This document shows positions 1 to 11,271 of a stretch of 64,000 bases of DNA, one piece after another. Origin of the DNA: Ascaphus truei. Lineage: Eukaryota > Chordata > Amphibia > Anura > Ascaphidae. The position numbers and the translations under genes were made by a program. The stretch lies in assembly GCA_036426205.1 (NCBI GenBank), contig WSYH01002426.1, forward strand, positions 23,213 to 87,212. Direction: 5' to 3'. Every line of letters begins with the position of its first letter. Within the stretch, counting starts at the first letter, position 1. The notes under the pieces were generated by a model that was not told the DNA's origin, did no database searches, and saw only the letters and a program-made list of their open reading frames with translations.

Positions 1-783
1 GGATAAGAGTTAACATATTGTAATCGGGTGATTTAGCATTTCTTGGGAGTCTAAACACTGTATATATAACGGCTGCTAAATGTCAGATATATTATCTCAT
101 TATTTTCATATTACACTGTAATTTTGGTCTCTCTGCGCGCGTCAGGTGTCTCAGGATTGTATTATATATCTCACACCTGACAGGGATTACGGACGGAAGT
201 TATGCAATGATTTGCAGTAAATATGAAACTTTGGTTGAGTTCTGAGGAAACCCGTTGTGATGAGCAGGAAGGAGAATTACATACTGGTCATCAAAAGGCT
301 AAAGGCTAATTGCTTATGCTTGGCCCAAACGCTGACCCAAAGAAAATTAACCAGAGAGTGTAACTTTTTACACCGGGAGCTGGAAGTCCAAACAAGTTCA
401 AAAGCTTGAAAGGGACATTTGTAGCGTCACGGCACCTAAGGTACAGTAGTAGGGAGACAAACGGGATGATAAACTAGCTGTCCACCCTCTTCAAAGTTGT
501 TTCATTTCATTGTTCATGCAAATTCTTCATGCATGCATTCGTCGCCTGTTTTGCTGTGATGTCAACTGACATATGGTGAGAAGTGGCCCAGTCTATGATC
601 TGATGGCCTTGTGCCTAAGCTTTTAAGTAAGTGTCTAATATTTGCCGTTATATGTACATTATTGTGTACTTCACCTTATCAAGGAATATAAAATCACTTT
701 ATAGTATATCTTTAAGTCTCGTCCCATGTTCAAACCCAGGCTGTATATATATTTATTTATATAGTGTTTTGTTGGTCCTAAAT
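1..783. other. Unrecognised non-coding sequence
   Basis: AT-moderate sequence with no open frame longer than about 60 residues that resembles a protein family, no terminal repeats and no poly(A) tail that I can recognise. Nothing supportable beyond this. Confidence 0.4.
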
Positions 784-818
784 TACAGCCTGTCGAAAGC
801 ATCTCGTGACAGGCTGTA
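784..818. repeat. Perfect 11-bp hairpin
   Basis: TACAGCCTGTC at 784-794 is followed after a 13-base loop by its exact reverse complement GACAGGCTGTA at 808-818. It may be the tip or remnant of a DNA-transposon terminal repeat. No partner copy was seen nearby. Confidence 0.6.
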
Positions 819-2337
819 TTAAATCTTGGGTGGCATGCGCTGGCGGGACTGAGCTGGTACTGGATTACATGTCTCTGCGGTGTGTTGGGCGTCCGGTGTT
901 TCCTGTTATTTGGCGGTGGAGGTACTGTGATCCAGTGGGAAACTTGTGGTAATTCAAGTTCCTGGGACATAAAGATATTGAACACACACGGTTCAACATA
1001 TAACACAAGATATGGTCACATTCTCATGTTACCCCTACTTGTGGAAGCATTCCATCCAGAACCCCAAAGTGCAGCCATCCGTTTCATGACAGAGCCGGCG
1101 CACCGAGACCGAGGAGTGCATCAAGGTCGCGCGGGGGATCAGCAGCCACGCCTAAGGCCTTGAGAGAGAGAGACAGAGACAATAGGCGTTGAGTCATGAA
1201 CACGGCAGCGATGAGCAAAGACCCACAGCGGAGCTGCTTAAATCATACACCGCCCGGAGAGCAGGACAGGACCAGATGCTTTCGGGACGGCAATGCGAGA
1301 ACGTGTGGACCGGGGGCGGGTGGTCTTGCAACAGGGAGAGGTTATTGGCGTTGCGGCGTTGGCATAGTCCATTTTACCCAGAATTGCTGGCTGGCACTGA
1401 TTTTGGCAGGCAGGGAGGATGTCCCCGGGCAGAGCGGCTCGAGCAGCATGATAAGCCTGCAAAGATCCGTACCCCGATTACTCACCTCCCAGGAGCCCGG
1501 TTGCTCAGGCAACTCAGCTCCTGGACTCCGTGTGCACTTGCTGGGGTTAGTCACCGTTGTCTGTGTCGGAGAAAGAAAGCACGGCAGTTGCTGACGGCAC
1601 TGCCCAATCAAATGGGCCACAAATGCCACAGTGACCATGCCGTGTCGCGGTCAGGCCGAAGAAAGCCCCCAGGGCACCAAGCTCACGAGCATGATCGGAA
1701 GAAAGCATGACCCTCACGAATCTATGTCCGCAAGATGCGGACGCAACACCTCCTCTGGAGTAGCGCTCCGAAAAGTCTTGGCGGCGACAAAACCCCTCTG
1801 ACGTCGGGGAAACATGGCGGGCTGCCATCAGCAACTAGCGGCGGAGGTTAGCGGCCATTCCTACCTTATCCCGGCGGCTAGGAAAGAACACAGCTGGCGG
1901 GGGCCAGAGAAGACCGCCGCCACTCGGCAATTCCTTTGCCGGCGGCGCAATGCGTATTTTATTTGTGGGCGGAGGTGACTAGTTCGGTTCTGTGGGGGGG
2001 GTATTTTACCAGTTGCATGCCGTTAAGCTGTGTCTCTTCACAACAGACCTGGGACCCTCGTCTGCACGTTACTCTGTACTATTCAACCCCGGGGCGCTTT
2101 GTTGCCGCAGTGGCCCCGCGCTCGCCCAGCCCATCGCATCGGGGCCGGCGGCTTGCGGATCCGAGAACAGGCATCAACGTTCTGCAATTGGGACCAAACG
2201 AAGGGGCGGGGGGTGTTCTTGGGGGGTTGGGCTGACGGGCGGTCTCTGCGGGACCAGCGAGGTAAGCCAGACCAATCGAAGACTTGACCTGACTTATTTT
2301 TTCCCTATGATCGTACCCTGTTGTTCACTTATAGGGT
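819..2337. other. GC-rich unrecognised region
   Basis: From about 1030 to 2300 the sequence is clearly richer in G, C and CpG than its surroundings and therefore contains several overlapping open frames in both directions (the longest, 1189-1710 on the plus strand, has 173 codons). None shows a recognisable domain and the frames shadow each other, so I do not call a gene. It may be old transposon sequence or a CpG-rich regulatory stretch. Confidence 0.35.
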
Positions 2338-3195
2338 GTGAGGGAGGGGTGGGGTGGCAGGAGAGATAGGCCAATAGCGGTTACCAGGGGGAGGGGAAGG
2401 ACGGCAGCTTAGGGCAGTGTAGATGGCCCCATTACACTGGTTGGACAAGCAAGGGGACTCTAGGTAAGAGCCCCACTGTTGACGCCTTGCTATGGGATGG
2501 AGGCGTTGTCCAGGGGTTGTGGACAAAGGTAGACAAACCCCGGGATTAATGCCAGGCCAGAGACTAAGGGGGTGCATTCTGCACCAGCAACCTGAGGCTC
2601 ATTCCCTGGTAATGGGGAGAGACAGGGTCAGGGAGATGCCCCTCACTCAGGTTGTCCCTAGGATCCAAGTTAGGATTAGCTAGGAGAGGAAGCGGAGGAG
2701 TGAGGGGAGGCATGCAGGTAGGTAGCCAGCATCAAGTTCGCAGGGGAGGGGAAGGAAGGGCAGCTTGTAGGGCGCCAGGCTTCCCCATTAACCTGGGTTG
2801 GAGCCGCAAGGGGACTCTAGTTAAGAGCCCCCGTTGACAGCCTTTGCTAGGGAATGGAAGGTACCAGGGGTTGTGGCAAAAGTAGACCACCACCAGATTG
2901 ACTGCCAGCAAGGAGCTAAGGTGGGTGCATCTGCCACAGCAAACCCGAGCTCACCTCAGGTTAATGGGGCACCACAGCGTCAGGGTAGAAGGGGTCTTAT
3001 AGCCCCGTAGCACCAGCTCTAGGGTTTAGGATTGCCTGGGAGAGGGGTTGGGGGGCCAGTGGGAAACCGGGGAGGGAAGGCAGCAAGTCGAGCCAGCCAG
3101 TGTTCCAGTTACCCTGGCAAAGCCTCAGGGGTGTCTAGATCAGCAACCCCCTGTTGCAAGCATAAAGCGATGGGATGGGGGTTCTTATCAACGCT
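2338..3195. repeat. Tandem repeat, ~345-bp unit, about 2.5 copies
   Basis: Three successive blocks share the same order of landmarks: a GGGGAGGGGAAGG-type G-rich start, 'AAGGGGACTCTAG', 'AAGAGCCCC', 'CAGGGGTTGTGG' and 'AGGATTAGCTAGGAGAGG' or its variant. They begin near 2338, 2690 and 3030, and the last is incomplete. The copies are clearly diverged (many substitutions and small indels), so this is an old satellite-like array. No coding role is evident. Confidence 0.7.
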
Positions 3196-3607
3196 CCCTC
3201 GACGAACCTGAATTTTGCACAAATCTTAAAACTTACTGCCATTGTGTTCTTAATCCGTCCATAGCCGAGCTACAAAGCCTCACTGCGCCTGCGTGTAATC
3301 CTTTTAGAGATGGGAGCTAGCTGATTACTGTACATGATTAATCCAACCCCCCAACCCTTTGAGGCTTTTTTTACGGTAGCGCTTTGGAAAATCCCTTATC
3401 GAATTTGAAATGTAAATCTGATTTGCACAGCATTGTGGGAATTGAGAGTTAAAAAAAAACATTCACTGAAGACTTCCGGTCACGTCACCGCACATGCCAG
3501 CCTAAAGCGGAGCTCCCGATTCCCCTCCACTAAAAGGAGATAGAAAGAGCAAAAAAACACCCAAAAATGCCGGAGAAACGCGAGGGCAGCACCAGCCACG
3601 AGCCAGG

Positions 3608-4630
3608 ATGGCAAAGCAGCAAAAAAAAAAACCCACGCAAAGCGTTTCAACATACTTAGCACCGACGAAGCGCCAGACAGACCAGGAGGAGGAGAGCCAT
3701 GATGGCGCCGGCACCAGCGTGGCAGGTGCTCCCGCCCACGAGCAACCACTACTGGAGCATATAAATGCAAGCCACCTTATCACTAAAGACTTCCTAGAAG
3801 AATATATGAACCAGATGTTCACTAAGCTGAGGAAAGGTGTCAACGAGGATTTCAATAGCGCGATCAAAAAGATAAAGCAGGATCTCAACGAAGTCACTCA
3901 AAGAACGGAGTCCCTGGAGGGCAGGGTGGAGGAAGTTGAGGCGGTGCAATCCTCAGCAGAGGATGAAATTAACAGACTCAACCACGAAATTGCACTGCTG
4001 AAAGATGGTCTGGAAGACCAAGAAAATCGGGATCGGCGCCAGAACTTAAGGTTCCGAAACATACCTGAAACAATCACAGCAGAAGCCCTCACACCCTACC
4101 TGCAAGACCTCTTCCAGCTATTGGCCCCAGGGATGAAAAAAGAGGACATGGAGCTAGATCGAGCCCATAGAGCCCTGGGTCCGAGGCGGGAGGACCACAG
4201 GAGGCGCAGAGATGTGATCGCACGCTTTCACTCGTACAACACTAAAGAGAAAATCCTGTCTAAAAGCAGAGAGATGAACCAGATCTCATTCCAAGGAGAA
4301 CAGATCCAGATCTATAGTGACCTGTCAAGAACGACTATCCTCCGCCGCAAAGAATTAAAGCCGCTGACCCAGCACCTGCAAGATCACAATGTGCGCTATA
4401 GGTGGGGGTTCCCATTTAAACTCAGCGTTCACGCTAAAGGCAAGTTCCACACGATCTCACATACCGAGGAAGTCCCCAGATTCCTGCGACTCCTCGGACT
4501 CCCTGCCCTGCAGGGACAGAGACAAGAGGAAGAAGAAGAAGACACTAACCTGCCCCGACGCCAGCACGGATCCAGATCTTCGGAATGCCTGGCCCAGCAG
4601 AGAACCACCAAAGCAATGCCAGGACCCTAA
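3608..4630 (+). CDS. L1-type ORF1 protein (RNA-binding chaperone)
   Basis: Intact 340-codon frame. L1 ORF1 proteins bind the element RNA as coiled-coil trimers and act as nucleic-acid chaperones in the cytoplasmic RNP. What I see: a basic start (MAKQQKKKPTQS), a heptad-like coiled coil over roughly residues 75-145 (SLEGRVEEVEAV and following), then the conserved junction 'ENRDRRQNLRFRNIPE' that opens the RRM-like core, 'DRAHRALGP' in its middle, and the C-terminal domain with 'DVIARFHSYNTKEKIL'. This layout is that of the Transposase_22 family. The C-terminal 40 residues are rich in R, E, Q and S and look like a lineage-specific tail. The start follows a short leader from the 5' target duplication. 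It is the only undamaged frame of the L1, so either the insertion is not very old or the lesions in ORF2 came first. Confidence 0.85.
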   Translation: MAKQQKKKPTQSVSTYLAPTKRQTDQEEESHDGAGTSVAGAPAHEQPLLEHINASHLITKDFLEEYMNQMFTKLRKGVNEDFNSAIKKIKQDLNEVTQRTESLEGRVEEVEAVQSSAEDEINRLNHEIALLKDGLEDQENRDRRQNLRFRNIPETITAEALTPYLQDLFQLLAPGMKKEDMELDRAHRALGPRREDHRRRRDVIARFHSYNTKEKILSKSREMNQISFQGEQIQIYSDLSRTTILRRKELKPLTQHLQDHNVRYRWGFPFKLSVHAKGKFHTISHTEEVPRFLRLLGLPALQGQRQEEEEEDTNLPRRQHGSRSSECLAQQRTTKAMPGP

Positions 4631-4679
4631 AGATCCAAGAAAGAAAAAACCGAGACGCTCCCTGAACGGCTGAGACACC

Positions 4680-6480
4680 CTCTCATCTCACACGGTAAAC
4701 CGAAACCTTTCCCCCCTCTCACCCCCCTGCTCCACTCCGCAGCTACGCCACACCAGCTGCGGAGATCCCCCCCCCACCCCACCCAAGGACTATACCTACC
4801 TATAAAACCCATACAGGGCCTCTGAAACACCCCCTCCCCCCCCCCAGCCCCCCCCCCACGCCACTTCCCCACTCACACGAGTACCCACGAAGCAAGCACC
4901 CGACCCCCGCGTGTCTCGTCCGCCTACACCTACCCTCTGCGGGAGAAACCCCAGGCGCAAGATATCCCAGCCCCCCAACTTACCTGGGGGAAGTGAAGGA
5001 GGGGTCGGGTGAGCGGAGCTGCGAGGAGACCCGGCAGAGCCCAGCCACGGACGTTGAGACTGACTGGTAAAGCTAACGGGTTTCAAATAATCTCTGTATA
5101 TATGTCCCCCCCATGACTGTGGGAAATTTACAATGTAGGTACTAGAGCTATGCCCCTCTCCCTCCCCTCTCCCTCCAAAGGTGCAAGATCAGCTCCTACC
5201 ACACACCTGTAATGTATAGGAGTACCTAAGACTGTAGATCAAACAACTGCTGCTGCCCTAACTCCCCCCCCCCCAACCCCTCGCAACCCATCCCCAGCCT
5301 CTCCCCCACCCATACATGAATCGATGCAAATGGCAAGATACAGTCGAAATGTAAACAAAGGCCGGTCAATGTCCAATTGAAATGTTCTAGATAACCTCTA
5401 AATATGTAACAAACAGATAAGAGCAAGATATATTCCCACTGTCCCTATAAACCTCCCCCCACCCCCCCTCCTCCCTCCCCTCCTGCCCCCCTCCCCCCCC
5501 CCCCCCCCCCCCGCCCCCCACCCTCCCCGCCCCCCATCCCCCCCCTTTCCCCCTGCAACGGAGCAAAATCAGCTACTATCACACACATCTGAAATGTACT
5601 TGATTTCCTATGACTGTGGTTCGAACAATTGTGGTTCCCCACCCTCCTTATGCACTCCCCCAATCCCCCCTCCACAGCCCTCCACAACCTCCCCCTTCCC
5701 GCCCCATCCCCAGTCCCCCCTCCATGTACGTGTTGTAAGTAAACGTCATGATACAGGTGAAATATCAGCAATGTATGTCTTATATCTAACTGAAATGTAC
5801 CAATTAACCCCTGAATGGGCACCAACAAATGCGAGCAAGCTACCTCCCTGCTGCCCCCTCACCCGCCTAACCACGATAGAGGTTGGGACTCCGAAATGTG
5901 AACCTGAGTCAGGAAGCGCAGAATCCTATGGGAATAGGCTATAAAGATGTTAACAAGCAAATGTCAATGGAGAAATGGTATACAAATGTAAGGATGAAAA
6001 TGCAACAAAGATGCACACCCCCCCTCATCTCCCCTCCTCCGTCACCTCTCCCCCCCCCCCCTTCTTCCCCCTCCTCGCCTCCCCAAAGCCACTCAGCGAA
6101 ATACTGATCCCCCCAGAAGCAAAGTTAAAGGTTTCAAGGTACCTGTTGAAGCCCAACAAACGGGTTAATAAGTCTCCCCCCCTCTCCTCATCTCCTCTCC
6201 CTCCCTCCTCTATACCCCCTCTCACCCGCCAAGCCATTTTAGAGGTTGGGACTCAGAAATGGGAACCTAAGTCAAGAAGCGCAAAATCCCACGGGAATAG
6301 GTTATAAAGATGATAACATGCAAAGGTCAATAGAGAATATGTTTTATAAATGTAAGGATGAAAATGCAACAAAGATGTACACCCTCCCCCCATCTCCCCG
6401 CCCCTCCCCCCGCCCCCTCCCCCCTTCCCCTCCTTCCTTCCCTCCCCCTACTTCCCCCCCTTCCCTAATGTGAAAAACTA
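4680..6480 (+). repeat. Pyrimidine-rich repeats in the L1 inter-ORF spacer
   Basis: Between ORF1 and ORF2 lie about four imperfect tandem units of roughly 360-380 bp. Each joins an A/T-rich portion with recurrent words ('GCAACAAAGATG', 'AGAGGTTGGGACT', 'GGGAATAGG', 'CAAAATCAGCT') to a long C/T tract containing runs of up to about 20 C. Pairs are easy to align: 5180-5275 with 5562-5650, and 5875-6020 with 6238-6390. Open frames here are low-complexity shadows. The tract is strongly strand-asymmetric (C-rich on the coding strand). Confidence 0.75.
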
Positions 6481-6870
6481 CCCGAACAATGCAAGTACAG
6501 GCCCCACAGCACACTTAAGAACAGTGAAAGTTCCCCCACAACTAAACTGATACAAGTGGTTTAACTCCTACCGCAGGGAGGGTCTCGGGCCCTACATCCT
6601 GCTCCGCACCAGGCTCATTGTCCTGGAAGTTCCTCCAGGGGTGTTTCACCCCACTACCTTTCTCACCCTAGTGACAAAGGTTATTTTCCTTGGGCCCCGC
6701 AAAGGCCCGTCTGCTTTCTCCTTCCCTATTGTGTCCAACCCGCCCCCCCCTCCCCCGCCCTGAGGCATCCACCACACTTTCCTCTATCTCGTACCTGGAC
6801 CTAAGTCCCATAACCCAAAATAGAGCTCTTGACATGGGAAATACAAGAGCATCAGAGCCTTAAGCTCTGA
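6481..6870 (+). other. L1 inter-ORF remainder
   Basis: Continuation of the spacer without the tandem repeat, still C-rich, leading to the start of ORF2. No separate gene is seen. Confidence 0.4.
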
Positions 6871-6879
6871 AAATGCCCC

Positions 6880-7077
6880 CAAAAACATAATCTCTTCCAT
6901 CAAACTAATCTCGATTAATGTCAAAGGCCTCAATTCAGTAAAAAAGAGGAAGCTAGTCCTCATGGATCAAAAAAAATCTAAGGGTGACATTGTTCTCATC
7001 CAAGAGACCCATTTCAACTCCCAGACGCCCCCCAACACATTCAAAGCGTATTCCCCCAGGCATATTTCGCATCCTCA
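6880..7077 (+). pseudogene. L1 ORF2, start of the AP-like endonuclease domain
   Basis: Translation before the PLE insertion reads through 'LISINVKGLNS' and 'DIVLIQETHF', the first two conserved blocks of the APE-like endonuclease of L1 ORF2 (the N of the first block and the E of QETH belong to the active site of that family). The frame ends where the PLE inserts at 7078 within the 17-bp duplicated site and resumes at 11393. The domain nicks target DNA to prime reverse transcription. Confidence 0.75.
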
Positions 7078-8602
7078 AGAAAAGAATAAAGTATTAAAAA
7101 GGCGCCGGCAGGTAAAGGATATATTCACCAACAGGAAGAACCGAAATGGATTCCAGGCGGTAGAGATGTGCTTAAAGGAAATATAAAAAAACACAAAACA
7201 TGGTGTAATACTGTAAATAAAAAACAAAAATCAAACAACATATATTATTACTACTAAATTAATATATATCAGCTGAGATCAAGGGTGATTGAGATTTAAA
7301 AAACATTTAATAAAATAGATTAAAAACACTGGACATAAAAAACATATACAAATGATATAAACACAAATTTAAATATTGACAAATATTAGGACAATTGGTG
7401 TGGGACCAGTAATCAGCTTCACCAGATGAATTGCCCACTCACCGGACGAAAGATAAAAGCAGGCGGTGGATATATCTGAGAGTATCCCCTCTCTTTTCAG
7501 CTCACACAGCTACTGCACCGGATTCAGGGCCAGGATGATAGCTTCACACGCCAGGCTGCGTGTGTTTACTCTCCCTTGGCGCTCATTTCTCCTCGCAGCT
7601 GGTGGCAGATTAACCGCAGCAGATTCGTGCTGATCTTGACAATGAGTTTAAGCCGATAAACAGCTGATTCGTCTCGGCACTGGAAGCAACTCAGGCGTAG
7701 CGATCTGGGTCCCAACAAATTAACCCTACGCGTTTCGAGAGCGAGCTGCTCTTTTCCTCAGGGGTTCTACAAATGTGTCCCATAATGTCCTCTTTTATAG
7801 GAGTCCAATTTGGTCCAATAATCACCCTAATTAGATTGTTGCACATGCGCATTAGATAATATGTGGAAAACAATGTCCATTTGTCCGCACATGCGCAGTA
7901 TTGCTTAATGGCAGAAAATAAAAATACAAAGTTATAGTAACGATCTCAGCTGATAAACTAACATATAACAACAAATTTTGTGATAAGTGTGGTAACAAAT
8001 ATAAGTGCTATAAATAAATAGCTATAATAGTGTGGTGAATGAATAATGAACCTAGTCTAAGCTATGTGGGAGAGTGCTATAAATAAATGTGCTATGATCA
8101 TATGACATAATAAATGATAAATAAAATCTAAGCTGTGTTGTGTGGTGTATATATATAAAAAATGTGAATATAATTATAGTGTGGTTAGTGATTAGACTTA
8201 ATACTGTGGTATATATATATAAACTAGTGAAGGAGTTAAAGTGACATGGTGTATACTAATTATAATACTCTACAATTATTAATAATAATACTATGTATAG
8301 TGCCTATTTTTTATATAGGTAGTAAATTATATTATGAATGTGTGACTTTGAGTGAGTGTATAATAAAAAGTGATTGTATTACTATTAAATCTTTATACCA
8401 AGTGAATAAAATTTTTAAATAAGCGTTTTATATTTATTTATAATATTAAAGTGATTTGTGCTTACAAAGTGTGTTTTATATTACATACATTTAACATTTA
8501 CATATTTGTACATTAAGACAATAATCCATATTAAAATTAAAATTATCTGGAATCCAAAATTTATACAATGAAAATTATTATCACAATAAAGACCATTAAT
8601 AT
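7078..8602 (-). repeat. Left inverted arm of the PLE (1,525 bp)
   Basis: Reverse complement of 9747-11271. Both arms measure exactly 1,525 bp by coordinates, so there are no net indels, and stretches I compared at both ends and in the middle matched base for base. The arm carries a minus-strand hammerhead motif (7722-7766) and a 60-codon open frame that is repeated identically in the other arm. Confidence 0.9.
7722..7766 (-). ncRNA. Hammerhead ribozyme motif, left arm
   Basis: On the minus strand the order is stem I strand AACCC, core CTGAGGA (matches CUGANGA), a stem-loop with GAGC/GCTC pairing, core GAAA, a 4-base palindromic stem III CGCG, UA as the cleavage dinucleotide, and the other stem I strand GGGTT, which pairs fully with AACCC. 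Hammerheads of this minimal kind with very short stem III are known from PLE terminal repeats, where they are thought to work as dimers. It is in the opposite orientation to the element's reading frame because the arm is inverted. Confidence 0.8.
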
Positions 8603-9704
8603 TATTTTTATATGGTCATGCACTTTAGAGCACTTAGAAAAATTTAAACAGTACATGAATAACAACACATATAATTTGACATTCACTTTTAATTCTAGTT
8701 CGACATCTATAGAATATCTGGATTTACTCATTTCGGCTACTAATGATCAAATAGAAACTCGTACCTACTTTAAACCAGTTCAGGCAAATAATTATCTCCA
8801 TGCACGCAGTCACCATAACCCGTCTTGGGTTAAAAATATACCCAAAGGACAATTTATTAGACTAAAAAGAAATAGTTCATGTGCCGAAATATTCCACAAT
8901 CAAGCTAAAGATTTAAAGAAAAAATTTCTGGAAAGAGAATATTCTTCCAAAGATCTTGACAAAACGATAACAGAAGTGGCAGCAATGGAAAGATGTAACC
9001 TTTTACAATATAAGAACAAGGTTATAAATAAATCTGCTAATCTTAGCTTTATAACACAATACAATCAGATGGCACCAAATATAAGGAAAATATTTAAAAA
9101 ATATTGGCCTATCCTTAAAAAAGATAAAGAACTTGAAGGTATTTTGCCAGAACATCCTCAGATTGTATTTACTAGAGCACCAAACATCGGACTCAAATTA
9201 GCTCCTAGCTGCCCATCTTTACAAACAAAGTTACGTAACACTGTCATAAATAAAGGATATTTCCCATGCCATAGGTGTACTGCGTGCAAATATAGTATAA
9301 AAACATCTAACTACACATCAAACAAGAAATCCAAAAATTATTTAATTCAACAACACATCACTTGTAAAAGTTCATTTGTAGTATATCTATTGGAGTGTCC
9401 ATGCGGTCTGCAATATGTGGGTATGACCACTAGACCTGTCCAAAGACGCATATATGAACATATATATAACATCAGGAGAGGGTTAGCAACGCACAACGTA
9501 TCGCATCATTTTCAGCAAGTGCACAATCAAGATCCCACTGGTTTGAAATGTATGGCAATTGAAACCATCACTCCAAATTGGAGAGGAGGAAACGCTGTGA
9601 GCCAACTGGGGAGACGTGAGTCCTATTGGATATACGAACTACGGACCCTATCCCCACTAGGCCTCAACGTTGACTTCGACTTAAAATCCTTTTTGGTAAA
9701 CTAA
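8568..9704 (+). CDS. Penelope-like polyprotein, 5'-truncated: RT thumb and GIY-YIG endonuclease
   Basis: Open frame of 378 codons. The first ~12 codons are inverted-arm sequence, and true PLE homology starts near 8609 ('IWSCTLEHLEKF'), equivalent to the segment just after the YIDD catalytic box of the complete copy at 32155-33621 in this window. 'STSIEYLDLLI' follows, then the linker domain, a Cys/His cluster ('CHRCTACKYS'), and the GIY-YIG nuclease core with 'VVYLLECPCGLQYVGMT', 'RPVQRRIYEHI', and C-terminal 'RRESYWIYELRTLSPLGLN'. The nuclease would nick DNA for target-primed reverse transcription, but without RT fingers and palm this protein cannot reverse transcribe. The frame is undamaged, consistent with recent insertion. 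Confidence 0.85.
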   Translation: MKIIITIKTINIIFIWSCTLEHLEKFKQYMNNNTYNLTFTFNSSSTSIEYLDLLISATNDQIETRTYFKPVQANNYLHARSHHNPSWVKNIPKGQFIRLKRNSSCAEIFHNQAKDLKKKFLEREYSSKDLDKTITEVAAMERCNLLQYKNKVINKSANLSFITQYNQMAPNIRKIFKKYWPILKKDKELEGILPEHPQIVFTRAPNIGLKLAPSCPSLQTKLRNTVINKGYFPCHRCTACKYSIKTSNYTSNKKSKNYLIQQHITCKSSFVVYLLECPCGLQYVGMTTRPVQRRIYEHIYNIRRGLATHNVSHHFQQVHNQDPTGLKCMAIETITPNWRGGNAVSQLGRRESYWIYELRTLSPLGLNVDFDLKSFLVN

Positions 9705-9746
9705 TTCAAGGTGTCATTTGTCCAGTTTGTTCTGTTCTTTTCTTTC

Positions 9747-11271
9747 ATATTAATGGTCTTTATTGTGATAATAATTTTCATTGTATAAATTTTGGATTCC
9801 AGATAATTTTAATTTTAATATGGATTATTGTCTTAATGTACAAATATGTAAATGTTAAATGTATGTAATATAAAACACACTTTGTAAGCACAAATCACTT
9901 TAATATTATAAATAAATATAAAACGCTTATTTAAAAATTTTATTCACTTGGTATAAAGATTTAATAGTAATACAATCACTTTTTATTATACACTCACTCA
10001 AAGTCACACATTCATAATATAATTTACTACCTATATAAAAAATAGGCACTATACATAGTATTATTATTAATAATTGTAGAGTATTATAATTAGTATACAC
10101 CATGTCACTTTAACTCCTTCACTAGTTTATATATATATACCACAGTATTAAGTCTAATCACTAACCACACTATAATTATATTCACATTTTTTATATATAT
10201 ACACCACACAACACAGCTTAGATTTTATTTATCATTTATTATGTCATATGATCATAGCACATTTATTTATAGCACTCTCCCACATAGCTTAGACTAGGTT
10301 CATTATTCATTCACCACACTATTATAGCTATTTATTTATAGCACTTATATTTGTTACCACACTTATCACAAAATTTGTTGTTATATGTTAGTTTATCAGC
10401 TGAGATCGTTACTATAACTTTGTATTTTTATTTTCTGCCATTAAGCAATACTGCGCATGTGCGGACAAATGGACATTGTTTTCCACATATTATCTAATGC
10501 GCATGTGCAACAATCTAATTAGGGTGATTATTGGACCAAATTGGACTCCTATAAAAGAGGACATTATGGGACACATTTGTAGAACCCCTGAGGAAAAGAG
10601 CAGCTCGCTCTCGAAACGCGTAGGGTTAATTTGTTGGGACCCAGATCGCTACGCCTGAGTTGCTTCCAGTGCCGAGACGAATCAGCTGTTTATCGGCTTA
10701 AACTCATTGTCAAGATCAGCACGAATCTGCTGCGGTTAATCTGCCACCAGCTGCGAGGAGAAATGAGCGCCAAGGGAGAGTAAACACACGCAGCCTGGCG
10801 TGTGAAGCTATCATCCTGGCCCTGAATCCGGTGCAGTAGCTGTGTGAGCTGAAAAGAGAGGGGATACTCTCAGATATATCCACCGCCTGCTTTTATCTTT
10901 CGTCCGGTGAGTGGGCAATTCATCTGGTGAAGCTGATTACTGGTCCCACACCAATTGTCCTAATATTTGTCAATATTTAAATTTGTGTTTATATCATTTG
11001 TATATGTTTTTTATGTCCAGTGTTTTTAATCTATTTTATTAAATGTTTTTTAAATCTCAATCACCCTTGATCTCAGCTGATATATATTAATTTAGTAGTA
11101 ATAATATATGTTGTTTGATTTTTGTTTTTTATTTACAGTATTACACCATGTTTTGTGTTTTTTTATATTTCCTTTAAGCACATCTCTACCGCCTGGAATC
11201 CATTTCGGTTCTTCCTGTTGGTGAATATATCCTTTACCTGCCGGCGCCTTTTTAATACTTTATTCTTTTCT
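9747..11271 (+). repeat. Right inverted arm of the PLE (1,525 bp)
   Basis: The 3' non-coding region or terminal repeat of the PLE, beginning about 40 bp after the stop codon of the polyprotein. It is AT-rich for the first ~700 bp, then contains the hammerhead motif (10583-10627) and a CpG-containing stretch. It is the reverse complement of 7078-8602. Confidence 0.9.
10583..10627 (+). ncRNA. Hammerhead ribozyme motif, right arm
   Basis: Same motif as at 7722-7766, here in the sense orientation of the element: AACCC (10583-10587), CTGAGGA (10588-10594), stem-loop II, GAAA (10613-10616), CGCG, TA, then GGGTT (10623-10627) closing stem I. All invariant core positions of the hammerhead consensus are present. 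The predicted cut is after the A at 10622. Confidence 0.82.

Noticed and set aside
1189..1710. 173-codon plus-strand frame in GC-rich DNA
   Set aside because: Overlaps equally long frames on both strands, no domain recognised, no splice or promoter context.
7691..7873. 60-codon frame duplicated at 10476-10658
   Set aside because: Identical only because it lies in the inverted arms; it spans the ribozyme and resembles no protein.
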